Positions 7,366 through 16,051 of a stretch of 64,000 bases of DNA are shown here, piece after piece. The position numbers and the translations under genes are program-made. The notes under the pieces are model-generated. The model had not been told where the DNA came from, searched no databases, and saw nothing but the letters and a program-made list of their open reading frames with translations. Where the stretch lies: positions 186,001-250,000 of the forward strand of contig CAWHCT010000020.1 in assembly GCA_963827785.1 (NCBI GenBank), given 5' to 3'. The stretch is from Site-B1 sp963827785 (GTDB lineage: Bacteria; Bacteroidota; Bacteroidia; Flavobacteriales; Flavobacteriaceae). The number at the start of each line of letters is the position of its first letter. Within the stretch, counting starts at the first letter, position 1.

Positions 7366-8489
7366 AACTGTTTGATGTGTATCCATTGTTCGATATTACT
7401 CCTGTAAAGGGTAAAGATGTTTATGTGTTTGATGAGGATAACAATGAATATCTCGATCTGTATGGAGGACATGCGGTTATATCTATTGGACATTCACATC
7501 CGGAATACGTAAAAAATATCAGCGAACAAGTAAGTAAATTAGGATTTTATAGCAATTCTATTCAAAATCCTTTACAAGTTGAATTAGCAAATAAACTCGG
7601 AAAACTATCAGGCTGTGATGATTACCAGTTATTTTTATGCAATTCAGGAGCCGAAGCCAATGAGAACGCACTGAAATTAGCATCTTTTCATACAGGAAAA
7701 AAGAAAGTTATTGCATTTTATAATGGATTTCATGGAAGAACATCTGCTGCGGTTGCAGCAACAGATAATAAAAAGATTGTTGCGCCTTTAAACGCACAAC
7801 AGGATGTTGAATTTATCGATTTTGGAGATCTAGATTCAGTCGAAAATGCTCTCAGCAAAAATGATGTTTGTGCGGTGATTGTAGAAACCATTCAGGGAAT
7901 TGGTGGTTTGGATGAGGTTAGCACAGAATTCTTAAAAGGTATATCTAGATCATGTAAACAAAATAATGCACTATTGATTGCTGACGAAATTCAATGCGGA
8001 TTTGGAAGAACAGGTGATTTCTTTGCTTTTCAAAAACATAGAATCACTCCGGACATTATTTCTATGGCAAAGGGAATGGGTAATGGTTTCCCGATTGGAG
8101 GTATTTTAATTCATCCGGAAATTAAGGCGTCTTTTGGATTATTAGGAACAACTTTTGGGGGAAACCACTTGGCCTGTACAGCATCCATAACGGTTTTGGA
8201 TGTTCTTGAGAAGGAAAACTTAATGCAGCACTCAAAAGAAGTCTCAGACTATTTTATAAAAAAAGCCAAAGGATTACCTGAAGTAAAGAAAATAAAAGGA
8301 AGAGGTTTAATGCTTGGTTTAGAGTTCAATTTTCCCATTGCCGAACTAAGGAAAGCACTCATTAAAAAGCACCGTATTTTTACGGGAAGTGCAAAGAATC
8401 CAAATGTTTTGAGAATTCTTCCACCATTAACCATTCAGAAAAAGCATTTTGATGTATTCTTTGAAGCTTTGAAATCTGAATTATCGTGA
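7362..8489 (+). CDS. argD: Acetylornithine (or succinylornithine) aminotransferase
   Basis: Class III PLP-dependent aminotransferase of 375 residues, transferring an amino group from glutamate to the N-acyl-glutamate semialdehyde. The PLP lysine is in SMAKGMGNGFPIGG, and the cofactor-contacting blocks LCNSGAEANENALKLA and IVADEIQCGFGRTG-like ADEIQCGFGRTG are present. It overlaps proC by four bases. An 85-base gap with no clear signal separates it from argF'. Whether the acyl group is acetyl or succinyl depends on the partner enzymes and cannot be read from this gene. Confidence 0.92.
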   Translation: MKLFDVYPLFDITPVKGKDVYVFDEDNNEYLDLYGGHAVISIGHSHPEYVKNISEQVSKLGFYSNSIQNPLQVELANKLGKLSGCDDYQLFLCNSGAEANENALKLASFHTGKKKVIAFYNGFHGRTSAAVAATDNKKIVAPLNAQQDVEFIDFGDLDSVENALSKNDVCAVIVETIQGIGGLDEVSTEFLKGISRSCKQNNALLIADEIQCGFGRTGDFFAFQKHRITPDIISMAKGMGNGFPIGGILIHPEIKASFGLLGTTFGGNHLACTASITVLDVLEKENLMQHSKEVSDYFIKKAKGLPEVKKIKGRGLMLGLEFNFPIAELRKALIKKHRIFTGSAKNPNVLRILPPLTIQKKHFDVFFEALKSELS

Positions 8490-8574
8490 AATGAGTCAAA
8501 TATATTTCTGTTTATGAGACTAAAATTGAAATGGCGAATTGCATCGGACCTTTAGAAAAAATACTGATTAAAAG

Positions 8575-9510
8575 ATGAAAAAATACACGAATATAAATGA
8601 TATATCTAATGTTTCTAAACTAATTGAGGAAGCTATTGAATTAAAGAAAAATCCCTTTCAATTTGAACATTTAGGCAAACATAAAACCTTAATTATGCTG
8701 TTCTTTAATTCGAGTTTAAGAACACGTTTAAGCACAGAAAAAGCAGCAAGGAATTTAGGTATGCAGGTCATGGTGTTGAATGTTAATGATGCCTGGAATT
8801 TGGAATATGATGATGGAACCGTCATGAGTCTGGACAGTGCTGAACATGTTAAAGAAGCAGCCCAAGTATTGTCTCAATATGGAGATATTATTGCGGTTAG
8901 AGCATTTCCGGAATTAAAGGATAAGGATAAGGATGAATCAGAATTCATGCTCAATAGCTTCATAAAACATGCCACAGTACCCATTGTAAGTATGGAAAGC
9001 GCAACAGCACATCCTTTGCAGGCTTTGGCAGATGCCATGACTATCGAAGAGTTCAAAAATAAAAAGAGACCCAAAGTTGTTATGTCATGGGCTCCTCATC
9101 CAAAGGCATTACCTCAGGCAGTTCCCAATTCCTTCGTAACCATGATGCATGAATTGGATGTTGATTTTATAATTACACATCCGGAAGGGTATGAATTGAA
9201 TCATGAGATCACAAAAAGCACTAAGATTGTTTATGATCAAAATGAAGCCTTGAAAGATGCAGATTTTGTCTATGTAAAGAACTGGAGCAGCTATAAAAAA
9301 TATGGTCAGATTTTAAGTGAAGACAGCAACTGGATGATGACAAAAGAGAAATTGGGAAATGCTAAATTCATGCACTGCTTGCCAGTTAGAAGAAATTTTG
9401 TGGTGGAAGACTCTGTTTTGGATAGTGGCCAGTCTATAGTTATCCAGGAAGCAAATAACAGGACCTATTCCGCTCAAATTATTTTGAAGAAAATATTAGA
9501 AAATTTATAG
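8575..9510 (+). CDS. argF': N-acylornithine carbamoyltransferase (ArgF' type)
   Basis: Transcarbamylase of 311 residues that carbamoylates N-acylated ornithine instead of free ornithine. The carbamoyl-phosphate loop is FFNSSLRTRLST (residues 43-54), and the C-terminal MHCLPVRRN block is the ornithine-site motif of this branch. From memory it resembles Bacteroides succinylornithine and Xanthomonas acetylornithine transcarbamylases more than E. coli ArgF. The residue that separates these two (Pro in the Bacteroides enzyme, Glu in the Xanthomonas one) is Ala89 here, in DSAEH. The acyl preference is therefore open. The presence of a deacylase (argE) later in the operon fits a pathway in which acyl-citrulline is deacylated. 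Confidence 0.88.
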   Translation: MKKYTNINDISNVSKLIEEAIELKKNPFQFEHLGKHKTLIMLFFNSSLRTRLSTEKAARNLGMQVMVLNVNDAWNLEYDDGTVMSLDSAEHVKEAAQVLSQYGDIIAVRAFPELKDKDKDESEFMLNSFIKHATVPIVSMESATAHPLQALADAMTIEEFKNKKRPKVVMSWAPHPKALPQAVPNSFVTMMHELDVDFIITHPEGYELNHEITKSTKIVYDQNEALKDADFVYVKNWSSYKKYGQILSEDSNWMMTKEKLGNAKFMHCLPVRRNFVVEDSVLDSGQSIVIQEANNRTYSAQIILKKILENL

Positions 9511-9512
9511 TT

Positions 9513-10289
9513 GTGGAAACGTTAAAAATTATCAAAATAGGAGGAAATATCATTGATGATGATAATGTATTGCAGGATTTTTTAGTGAAGTTTGCAAGAC
9601 TAAAAGGGCCAAAACTATTGGTTCATGGAGGTGGAAAACTGGCAACCAAATTAGCCAATCAAATGGGAGTTGAGGTAAAAATGACAAATGGCAGACGCAT
9701 CACAGACGTTAACACTTTGGATATAATCACGATGGTATATGCAGGAAAGATCAATAAAAATATAGTTGCTAAATTACAGTCTTTAAGTTGTAATGCAGTT
9801 GGATTCTCCGGTGCTGATGGGAATTCTATAGTATCTGTAAAAAGACCAGTAAAAGATATAGATTTTGGGTATGTAGGCGATGTTGAGAAAGTGAATACTA
9901 AAACCTTGAATGTTTTGCTCAATAACGGTGTTACGCCTGTTTTCTGCGCCATAACTCACGATGAAAAAGGTCAGCTTTTAAACACGAATGCAGATACAAT
10001 CGCATCAGAATTAGCCATTGGATTTGCCAATCAATTTAAAACAGAATTGTATTACTGTTTTGAAAAGAATGGCGTATTGAAAGATGTAAATGATGATAAT
10101 TCAGTCATTAAAAATATCAATACAAAAACCTATCGAACTTTAATTGATGAAGGCATTATCGCAGACGGGATGCTCCCAAAACTAGATAACTGTTTTCATG
10201 CCATTGCTAATAAAGTAGAAAAAGTCTGTATAGGTAAAACAGACATGTTATTTGATAAGAATTCGAATTTTACGACTATTGAAAAATGA
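9513..10289 (+). CDS. argB: N-acetylglutamate kinase
   Basis: Amino acid kinase family protein of 258 residues that phosphorylates N-acyl-glutamate. Visible motifs are KIGGNIIDD at the N-terminus, VHGGGKLATKLA in the substrate loop, and NADTIASELAIGFAN for ATP binding. It uses a GTG start two bases after the argF' stop; no ATG gives a full N-terminal KxGG motif. It overlaps argE by four bases. The short length without an N-terminal extension suggests a form lacking the arginine-sensitive N-terminal helix, so transcriptional or translational control by the leader may matter more (inference). Confidence 0.93.
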   Translation: METLKIIKIGGNIIDDDNVLQDFLVKFARLKGPKLLVHGGGKLATKLANQMGVEVKMTNGRRITDVNTLDIITMVYAGKINKNIVAKLQSLSCNAVGFSGADGNSIVSVKRPVKDIDFGYVGDVEKVNTKTLNVLLNNGVTPVFCAITHDEKGQLLNTNADTIASELAIGFANQFKTELYYCFEKNGVLKDVNDDNSVIKNINTKTYRTLIDEGIIADGMLPKLDNCFHAIANKVEKVCIGKTDMLFDKNSNFTTIEK

Positions 10290-11350
10290 AAAAGAAAGAA
10301 TTAACACAAAATGCTATTGATTTGCTCATAAATCTAATTGAGACGCCTTCTTTTTCGTCGGAAGAGGATAGAACAGCAGCATTAATTGAGAAATGGTTCG
10401 CTGAATACAAGATTCCGTGTGTTCGAAATAAAAATAACGTTTGGGCAACAAATTTGCATTTTGATCAAAGTAAACCAACTTTGTTGTTGAATTCTCATCA
10501 TGACACTGTTAAACCAAATAATGGGTACACAAAAGATCCGTTTAAAGCAATTGAGGAAGACGGAAAACTATTTGGATTAGGAAGCAATGATGCTGGGGGA
10601 AGTTTAGTGTCATTGATTGCCGCCTTCACACATTTTTATAACAGAAAGAATCTGGATTATAATCTGGTTTTGGTAGCCTCTGCAGAAGAGGAAAGCAGTG
10701 GAGACGATGGATTGAATAGTATGCTTGAGATTATTCCAAAAATAGACGTAGCAATAGTAGGCGAGCCTACTTTAATGAATTTAGCAATTGCTGAAAAAGG
10801 TTTGGTTGTTTTTGATGCCAAAGTAAGTGGAACACCTGGCCATGCGGCCCATGAAAATAATGATAACGCCATTTATAAGACAATTGACGTTTTAAAATGG
10901 TTTAGGGAATATAAATTCCAAAAAAAATCACCTGTTTTAGGCGATGTTAAAATGACGGTAACTCAAATTCATGCGGGAAAGCAACATAATGCGGTTCCTG
11001 CTGAAGTTGAATTGGTAATTGATGTTCGTGTAAATGACAGGTACACCAATAAGGAGATAGCTAAGATTTTAAAAGAGAAATCACCATGTACAAGTATTGA
11101 ACCTCGTAGCTTGCGATTGAACTCTTCATCTATACCAATAAGTCATCCTTTGGTAGAAGCAGGAGTTGAGTTAGGTAGAGAAACCTATGGCTCTCCAACT
11201 TTGTCTGATCAGGCAGTTTTGACTTGTCCTTCCCTAAAATTAGGACCTGGAGACAGTACACGTTCGCATACAGCAGATGAATTTATTTATTTGGCTGAAA
11301 TAGAAGAAGGAATTGATATATATATTAAGTTGTTGGAGAAAATATTATAG
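10286..11350 (+). CDS. argE: M20 family deacylase, acetylornithine/acetylcitrulline deacetylase role
   Basis: Zinc peptidase of the M20 family, 354 residues. Metal ligands are recognisable: His and Asp in NSHHDTVKP, Asp in GLGSNDAGGSL, the Glu pair in SAEEESSGDDGL, and a late His in STRSHTADEF. A bacterial exopeptidase-type dimerisation domain with GTPGHAAHENNDNA lies in the middle. In an operon with an ArgF' transcarbamylase the substrate is probably N-acyl-citrulline rather than N-acetylornithine. It overlaps argB by four bases. A 90-base gap containing an inverted repeat separates it from argH. Confidence 0.88.
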   Translation: MKKKELTQNAIDLLINLIETPSFSSEEDRTAALIEKWFAEYKIPCVRNKNNVWATNLHFDQSKPTLLLNSHHDTVKPNNGYTKDPFKAIEEDGKLFGLGSNDAGGSLVSLIAAFTHFYNRKNLDYNLVLVASAEEESSGDDGLNSMLEIIPKIDVAIVGEPTLMNLAIAEKGLVVFDAKVSGTPGHAAHENNDNAIYKTIDVLKWFREYKFQKKSPVLGDVKMTVTQIHAGKQHNAVPAEVELVIDVRVNDRYTNKEIAKILKEKSPCTSIEPRSLRLNSSSIPISHPLVEAGVELGRETYGSPTLSDQAVLTCPSLKLGPGDSTRSHTADEFIYLAEIEEGIDIYIKLLEKIL

Positions 11351-11365
11351 AAAAAAGATTGAAGA

Positions 11366-11432
11366 TATGAGATTTTAGTATTGAGATTTAAAATAAAAAC
11401 TTCTCAATACTCAATACTAAAGAATAAAATCT
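11366..11432. repeat. Inverted repeat between argE and argH
   Basis: TTAGTATTGAG at 11375-11385 is the exact reverse complement of CTCAATACTAA at 11410-11420. The symmetry continues outward less perfectly (AGATTTTAG against CTAAAGAATAAAATCT), and CTCAATAC is also repeated directly at 11403. There is no T-run, so this is not a normal terminator; it may be a small mobile repeat or an mRNA-processing or stabilising hairpin. Confidence 0.55.
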
Positions 11433-11440
11433 AAAAAAAT

Positions 11441-12721
11441 ATGAAACTTTGGGATAAAGGATTTTCGATAGATAAAAAAATAGAGCAATTTACAGTCGGT
11501 AATGATCGTGAAATAGATGTGCATATAGCGAAATATGATATTCAAGCATCTTTAGCACATGCCAGAATGTTACATCATATCAAAATTTTAACTAAAAATG
11601 AACTGCAGCAATTAGAAACAGGCTTAAATGTATTGCTTCAACAAATTGAAAATGGTACATTCTCTATTGAAGATCAATTTGAAGACGTACATTCTAAAAT
11701 TGAGTTTGAATTGACGAAACAATTGGGCAATGTTGGAAAGAAAATCCATACAGCAAGATCTAGAAACGATCAGGTTTTAGTGGCTTTACAATTATATTAC
11801 AAAGAAAACCTATATGAGATTAATTCTAAGGTAAAAACCCTGTTTGATACACTCTTAAAATTAGCGGATAGTCACAAAGAAAAATTGCTTCCGGGATATA
11901 CACATTTGCAAGTTGCTATGCCATCATCGTTTGGGTTATGGTTTTCGGCTTATGCCGAATTGTTAATTGACGATGTGTATATGTTAAATGCAGTCAGAAA
12001 AATAGTAGATCAAAATCCTTTGGGATCTGCTGCAGGTTATGGCAGTTCATTTCCTATTGACAGAGAATTCACGACCAAAGAACTAAACTTTTCAACCTTA
12101 AAATACAATGTTGTAGCTGCTCAATTAAGCCGGGGAAAAAGCGAAAGAGCTATGGCCAATGCATTAGGAAGCTTATGCAATACATTAGGCAGATTTGCAA
12201 TGGATATTTGCTTGTATATGAGTCAGAATTTTAGCTTTATTAGTTTTCCTGACTCATTGACAACGGGAAGCAGCATTATGCCACATAAAAAAAATCCCGA
12301 TGTTTTTGAATTGATAAGAGGCAAATGCAATAAAATTCAGGCATTACATACAGAAATGCTGCTAATAACTAACAATCTGCCAAGTGGTTATCATCGAGAT
12401 TTTCAGTTATTAAAAGAAAATATGATAAATGGCATTGAGGACGTAAAAGACATTTTGGATATCTTCAATTATGCTATACAACAAGTGATTGTAAAGGATA
12501 TTGATCTAACGGACGAGAAATACAAATATCTATTTACAGTAGATAGCATTAATAATCTTGTTGTTGAGGGTTTATCATTTAGAGAAGCCTATCAAGAAAT
12601 AGGCTCACAAGTGCAAGATGGAACTTATAAACCAGATATGAAAAAGCAACATACTCATGCTGGCAGTATTAATAATCTTTGTTTGAATGAGATTAAAGAA
12701 AAAATGAATGAGGCTACTTAA
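11441..12721 (+). CDS. argH: Argininosuccinate lyase
   Basis: Last enzyme of arginine synthesis, splitting argininosuccinate into arginine and fumarate. The fumarase/lyase signature GSSIMPHKKNPD is present (about residues 280-291), as are ARSRNDQV and PLGSAAGYGSSF. At 426 residues it is somewhat shorter than the usual 450-460, mostly at the C-terminus. It is the final gene of the operon. The start is ATG 11441 after an A-rich stretch without a Shine-Dalgarno site. Confidence 0.94.
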   Translation: MKLWDKGFSIDKKIEQFTVGNDREIDVHIAKYDIQASLAHARMLHHIKILTKNELQQLETGLNVLLQQIENGTFSIEDQFEDVHSKIEFELTKQLGNVGKKIHTARSRNDQVLVALQLYYKENLYEINSKVKTLFDTLLKLADSHKEKLLPGYTHLQVAMPSSFGLWFSAYAELLIDDVYMLNAVRKIVDQNPLGSAAGYGSSFPIDREFTTKELNFSTLKYNVVAAQLSRGKSERAMANALGSLCNTLGRFAMDICLYMSQNFSFISFPDSLTTGSSIMPHKKNPDVFELIRGKCNKIQALHTEMLLITNNLPSGYHRDFQLLKENMINGIEDVKDILDIFNYAIQQVIVKDIDLTDEKYKYLFTVDSINNLVVEGLSFREAYQEIGSQVQDGTYKPDMKKQHTHAGSINNLCLNEIKEKMNEAT

Positions 12722-12760
12722 TTACTAACAATGATCAATACCTAAGTATAAATTATTAAT

Positions 12761-12768
12761 TACTTTTG
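12761..12768 (+). promoter_or_regulatory. Candidate -7 promoter element before the ThrE pair
   Basis: TACTTTTG matches the Bacteroidota -7 consensus TAnnTTTG exactly and lies 27 bases before the ATG of the next gene. No good TTG element is visible at the right distance upstream. Confidence 0.35.
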
Positions 12769-12794
12769 CACCTTATTTTTGATACCAATTTTTT

Positions 12795-13571
12795 ATGATT
12801 GATTCATTAAAAAAGTTAGATAGATCGGCGGATGTTTTATTAGAAATTTCTTCAATTTTAATGCAATCCGGAGCAAATACAAGCAGAGTAAATTTAAATA
12901 TTGACAGGTTTGCATCTGTTTTGGACTGTTCAGCTTCATGTTTGATAAGTCACAAAACCATTGTGCTTACATTAAGAGAAAATGAAACAGGGTTTAATTA
13001 TACCAAAACTAAAAGTATTCCTCCATATTTATTAAACTTTTCTACCATATCTGCTATTAGTCTGGCCAGTTGGAAAGCAATTGATGAAGATTGGGCTATC
13101 GATCAAATTGAAATTGAGATCAATAAAATAAAGGGAAATAAACGATTTTCCAGAATTAAAGTTCTGATTGCTGTAAGTTTTGCCGGAGCAGGATTTTGTA
13201 ACATATTTGGGGGAGATTATATGAACATGGCTGTTGCTTTTGTTAGCACATTAGTGGGTTTGTTCATTTTTCAGTTTGCCTCAAAAAAGAAATATAATTT
13301 TTATTTACGAGTCTTTTTCGGTTCTTTCACTGCTTCCATCTTAGCCTGTCTGGGTATTTTTTTTAATTTGGGAGCCAGCCCGCAAACAGCATTGGCAACA
13401 TCAATTCTCTTTTTAGTTCCAGGTGTTCCATTGATCAATTCATTCACTGATTTAATGGATAATAATATTTTAAATGGCTTAGTGAGGTTCTCAGTCGGAT
13501 TAATGACCGTACTTTTCATAGCACTTGGTCTTTTTGCAGCAATGGTAATATTTCAATTAAAAATAACATGA
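12795..13571 (+). CDS. Threonine/serine exporter family protein, large subunit (YjjP/DUF1212 type)
   Basis: Inner membrane protein of 258 residues. An N-terminal soluble domain of about 120 residues includes the family-like stretch LMQSGANTSRVNLN, and about five hydrophobic segments follow (for example the one containing ALATSILFLVPGVPLINS). This is the first half of a ThrE-type exporter; the second half is encoded by the next, overlapping gene (four bases). Such two-gene ThrE systems export small amino or carboxylic acids. The actual substrate is unknown. Confidence 0.78.
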   Translation: MIDSLKKLDRSADVLLEISSILMQSGANTSRVNLNIDRFASVLDCSASCLISHKTIVLTLRENETGFNYTKTKSIPPYLLNFSTISAISLASWKAIDEDWAIDQIEIEINKIKGNKRFSRIKVLIAVSFAGAGFCNIFGGDYMNMAVAFVSTLVGLFIFQFASKKKYNFYLRVFFGSFTASILACLGIFFNLGASPQTALATSILFLVPGVPLINSFTDLMDNNILNGLVRFSVGLMTVLFIALGLFAAMVIFQLKIT

Positions 13572-14056
13572 ACGCTATAATATTTGAATTAATTGAACTA
13601 TCTATTTGGTCTGGAATTGCGGCCGTCGGATTTGGAGTGTTATTTAATGTTCCAAAAAAATCGATCCTGACCATTTTTATTTTAGGTTTTGGAGCGGGAT
13701 TGATAAAATTCACCGTGCTGCATTTTGGTATTAACGTTGTATTCTCTAGTTTTCTAGCTGCATTTTTTGTGGGTCTGATCAGTATGCCAATGGCACATAA
13801 GATCCATCAGCCTCCTGTTGTTTTTTCTATTCCGACCATTATACCCATGATACCAGGATTTTACGCGTATGAAACTGTGCTTTATATTATGAAATATACT
13901 TTGTTAGAGAAGGATCCAATGAAAAAAGTTGAGTTGATAAATGGGATTTTTTCTAATGGCTTTAACATGGTCTTCATTTTGATCGCTATTACATTAGGAA
14001 TCACCTTCCCAATGCTTTTGTTAAGAAAAACTACGGTTAAACGAGTTGATAATTGA
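13568..14056 (+). CDS. Threonine/serine exporter family protein, small subunit (YjjB/ThrE_2 type)
   Basis: A 162-residue protein made of four to five membrane segments, starting MNAIIFELIELSIWSGIAAV. The motif VFSIPTIIPMIPGFYAYETV matches the C-terminal half of ThrE transporters, where PxxPG-type sequences are conserved. It overlaps the upstream subunit gene by four bases and should form a complex with it. It is convergent with the following minus-strand gene across a 19-base gap. Confidence 0.78.
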   Translation: MNAIIFELIELSIWSGIAAVGFGVLFNVPKKSILTIFILGFGAGLIKFTVLHFGINVVFSSFLAAFFVGLISMPMAHKIHQPPVVFSIPTIIPMIPGFYAYETVLYIMKYTLLEKDPMKKVELINGIFSNGFNMVFILIAITLGITFPMLLLRKTTVKRVDN

Positions 14057-14075
14057 TTATAAATTGTGACGAAAA

Positions 14076-15134
14076 TTATTCGTCTCTGGCACTGTCTACA
14101 ATTTCTTTTTTGAACTTTTGATCGTTCATCAAAATAGCCAAGAAACTTAAAATATAATCTTTGGCAACTTCAAATTCTTTGGGGTTTTCAAAATAATTTT
14201 TATGGCTATTCAATAACATAATCATCTCTTCTTTTTTGCTAATAATTTCTAGTCTAACTTGATCAAATATTTTTTCATCCCTAACAAAACCTCTATATTT
14301 TCTCTCAGTAACAGATTTTAATCCAAGGCTTTCTCCTTGTATTTCAGAAACTACGGCATAACTGGTATTCACAAAGCCCGACATGTCAAAATCATAAGGT
14401 ATTGGAATCATTTTGTTATTGATAAAAATGACTTCTATATTATGCAAGTACGCTTGTGAATAATCTGTATTGCCTATCATGTACTCAAAAAGAGAACTCC
14501 TTACAGAAGCCAATGGTTCATGGTTTAATGGATGTGAATACCTGTCATAGACTTTTCCATCAAATCGCTTAGCAACAATTTTATCATCTTCAATTAAAAT
14601 TCCTTTTAAATTGTGAGTTTTGATTTTTTGGCCCTTGACTTCCTCAAAATTTATTTCTAATAGTCTTGTTTTAAAATGATAAGGAGATATAAGCTCGAAT
14701 AATTTGTAGGCTAAATATTCCTTGATAATGTTATCATTATTATCCTTCTGTAATAAACAAGGCATGACTAGTTTTAAATGTTTGTTTCCTTCAAATAGTG
14801 TATTTTTTATTTCCTTCTTTTTTAATTTCATTTTTATTGGCGGGAAATAACAATTTTTAAGTCGGTAATTACCTCTGGACCTAAGTTTTATTTTCAGTTC
14901 ATGTTCGGTGCCATCTTTAAGCTGATAAAATAAAGATGTATCAACATATGTAGAATCGTTGGTATTCTTTTTAACATCCTTTATTGCGAAGGATAACTTT
15001 ATTGGTAAAGGTTCGTCTTCCAGGAATATTTTTGGAACCAATTGTGAATTTTCATTTTGTACTGGTTCCTGTGCAATAGTTTGAGTAAAAAACAATATAT
15101 TAACAAAAACGATGAAGTAACTTAATAGCTTATT
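14076..15134 (-). CDS. Secreted CotH-like (atypical kinase-fold) protein
   Basis: The best start is the ATG ending at 15134 (MNKLLSYFIVFVNILFF, a signal peptide with cleavage after IAQ); a further ATG at 15158 adds eight residues. The mature protein of about 325 residues has KLRSRGNYR, FEGNKHLKL, GNTDYSQAYLHN and IPIPYDFDMSG. The last two look like the catalytic-loop and metal-binding (DFD) elements of spore-coat CotH-type secreted kinases. No clear family name is certain, and the function is unknown. It is divergent from the following gene, sharing a very short gap with no obvious promoter pair. Confidence 0.5.
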   Translation of the reverse strand, partial: NKLLSYFIVFVNILFFTQTIAQEPVQNENSQLVPKIFLEDEPLPIKLSFAIKDVKKNTNDSTYVDTSLFYQLKDGTEHELKIKLRSRGNYRLKNCYFPPIKMKLKKKEIKNTLFEGNKHLKLVMPCLLQKDNNDNIIKEYLAYKLFELISPYHFKTRLLEINFEEVKGQKIKTHNLKGILIEDDKIVAKRFDGKVYDRYSHPLNHEPLASVRSSLFEYMIGNTDYSQAYLHNIEVIFINNKMIPIPYDFDMSGFVNTSYAVVSEIQGESLGLKSVTERKYRGFVRDEKIFDQVRLEIISKKEEMIMLLNSHKNYFENPKEFEVAKDYILSFLAILMNDQKFKKEIVDSARDE

Positions 15135-15175
15135 CATAAAAAATAGTATTTTTAACAAAAGTAATATTTTTCAAT

Positions 15176-15919
15176 TTGGATATCAGACAATATTATTCCA
15201 TAATAAATTACAGAACCTATTTAGCTTTAGCGATTTCTATAATAGTGACCTATATCTTCTATAAGTTTGATTTTAAATTCAATTTGGACTTAACTCTGCT
15301 TAGCATCGCTATAATCTTTCCACTGGTTTTTGCCATAAGAACCTCTTTTAGGCGAAGAGAGAAAGCTTTGGAGCATTTGAGTGAATTTAGAAGCTCTTTA
15401 AAGACCTTGTACTATTTTTTTAACAGCAATGAAAAATTAAATGAAGACGATCTAAAGGAAATTAAAGACATATTGACAGAAATCAACACAAATACATTAT
15501 CCAATTTAAAAAGTAAAGATTTTGTTGTAAAAGACTTAGATGATGTTTTAAATAAGGTTTATCAATTTACTCTGGATAAAACTTCTACAATACCAAGAAA
15601 TTTACGTGATAAGGTTTTTCGATTTATGAAAGATCTTCATGAATCTATCGAAAATGTATTTGCAATCCATACACATAGAACTCCGATTAGTCTTAAGGCT
15701 TACTGTGAGATCTTTATTTATATTTTTCCATTTCTATATGTTCCTACAATCATTTACAATGTAGGAATAGATAATTCACAATCAATTGTTTATTCAATTG
15801 TGCAACTTACCCAGTTTATATTAATATCGCTTTATAATATTCAAAATCAACTAGAATATCCTTTTGATGATATAGGTTTGGACGATATTAAACTGGATGG
15901 CTTTAAGATTGAACGATAA
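15176..15919 (+). CDS. Predicted multi-pass membrane protein, possibly bestrophin-like
   Basis: A 247-residue protein read from a TTG codon at 15176 (no in-frame ATG near the start). Hydrophobic segments lie at residues about 14-30, 38-53, 179-198 and 208-223, and a long charged helical region lies between them. The pattern FAIRTSFRRREKALEH after the second segment recalls the conserved loop of bestrophin-type anion channels, but the similarity is loose. It is a lone gene between the CotH-like gene and leuB, and the function is unknown. Confidence 0.5.
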   Translation: MDIRQYYSIINYRTYLALAISIIVTYIFYKFDFKFNLDLTLLSIAIIFPLVFAIRTSFRRREKALEHLSEFRSSLKTLYYFFNSNEKLNEDDLKEIKDILTEINTNTLSNLKSKDFVVKDLDDVLNKVYQFTLDKTSTIPRNLRDKVFRFMKDLHESIENVFAIHTHRTPISLKAYCEIFIYIFPFLYVPTIIYNVGIDNSQSIVYSIVQLTQFILISLYNIQNQLEYPFDDIGLDDIKLDGFKIER

Positions 15920-16051
15920 TTTCCATTTTTTCTTTTATAATCTGGGAATGGTAATGTGACGGGCTTTAACACTTGTCGACTTAGAAATAAAAAAAACAAA
16001 CTACCTAAACAGTGCACTTTTAAATCCTAAATTTAATTAGTGCTAATCCAA

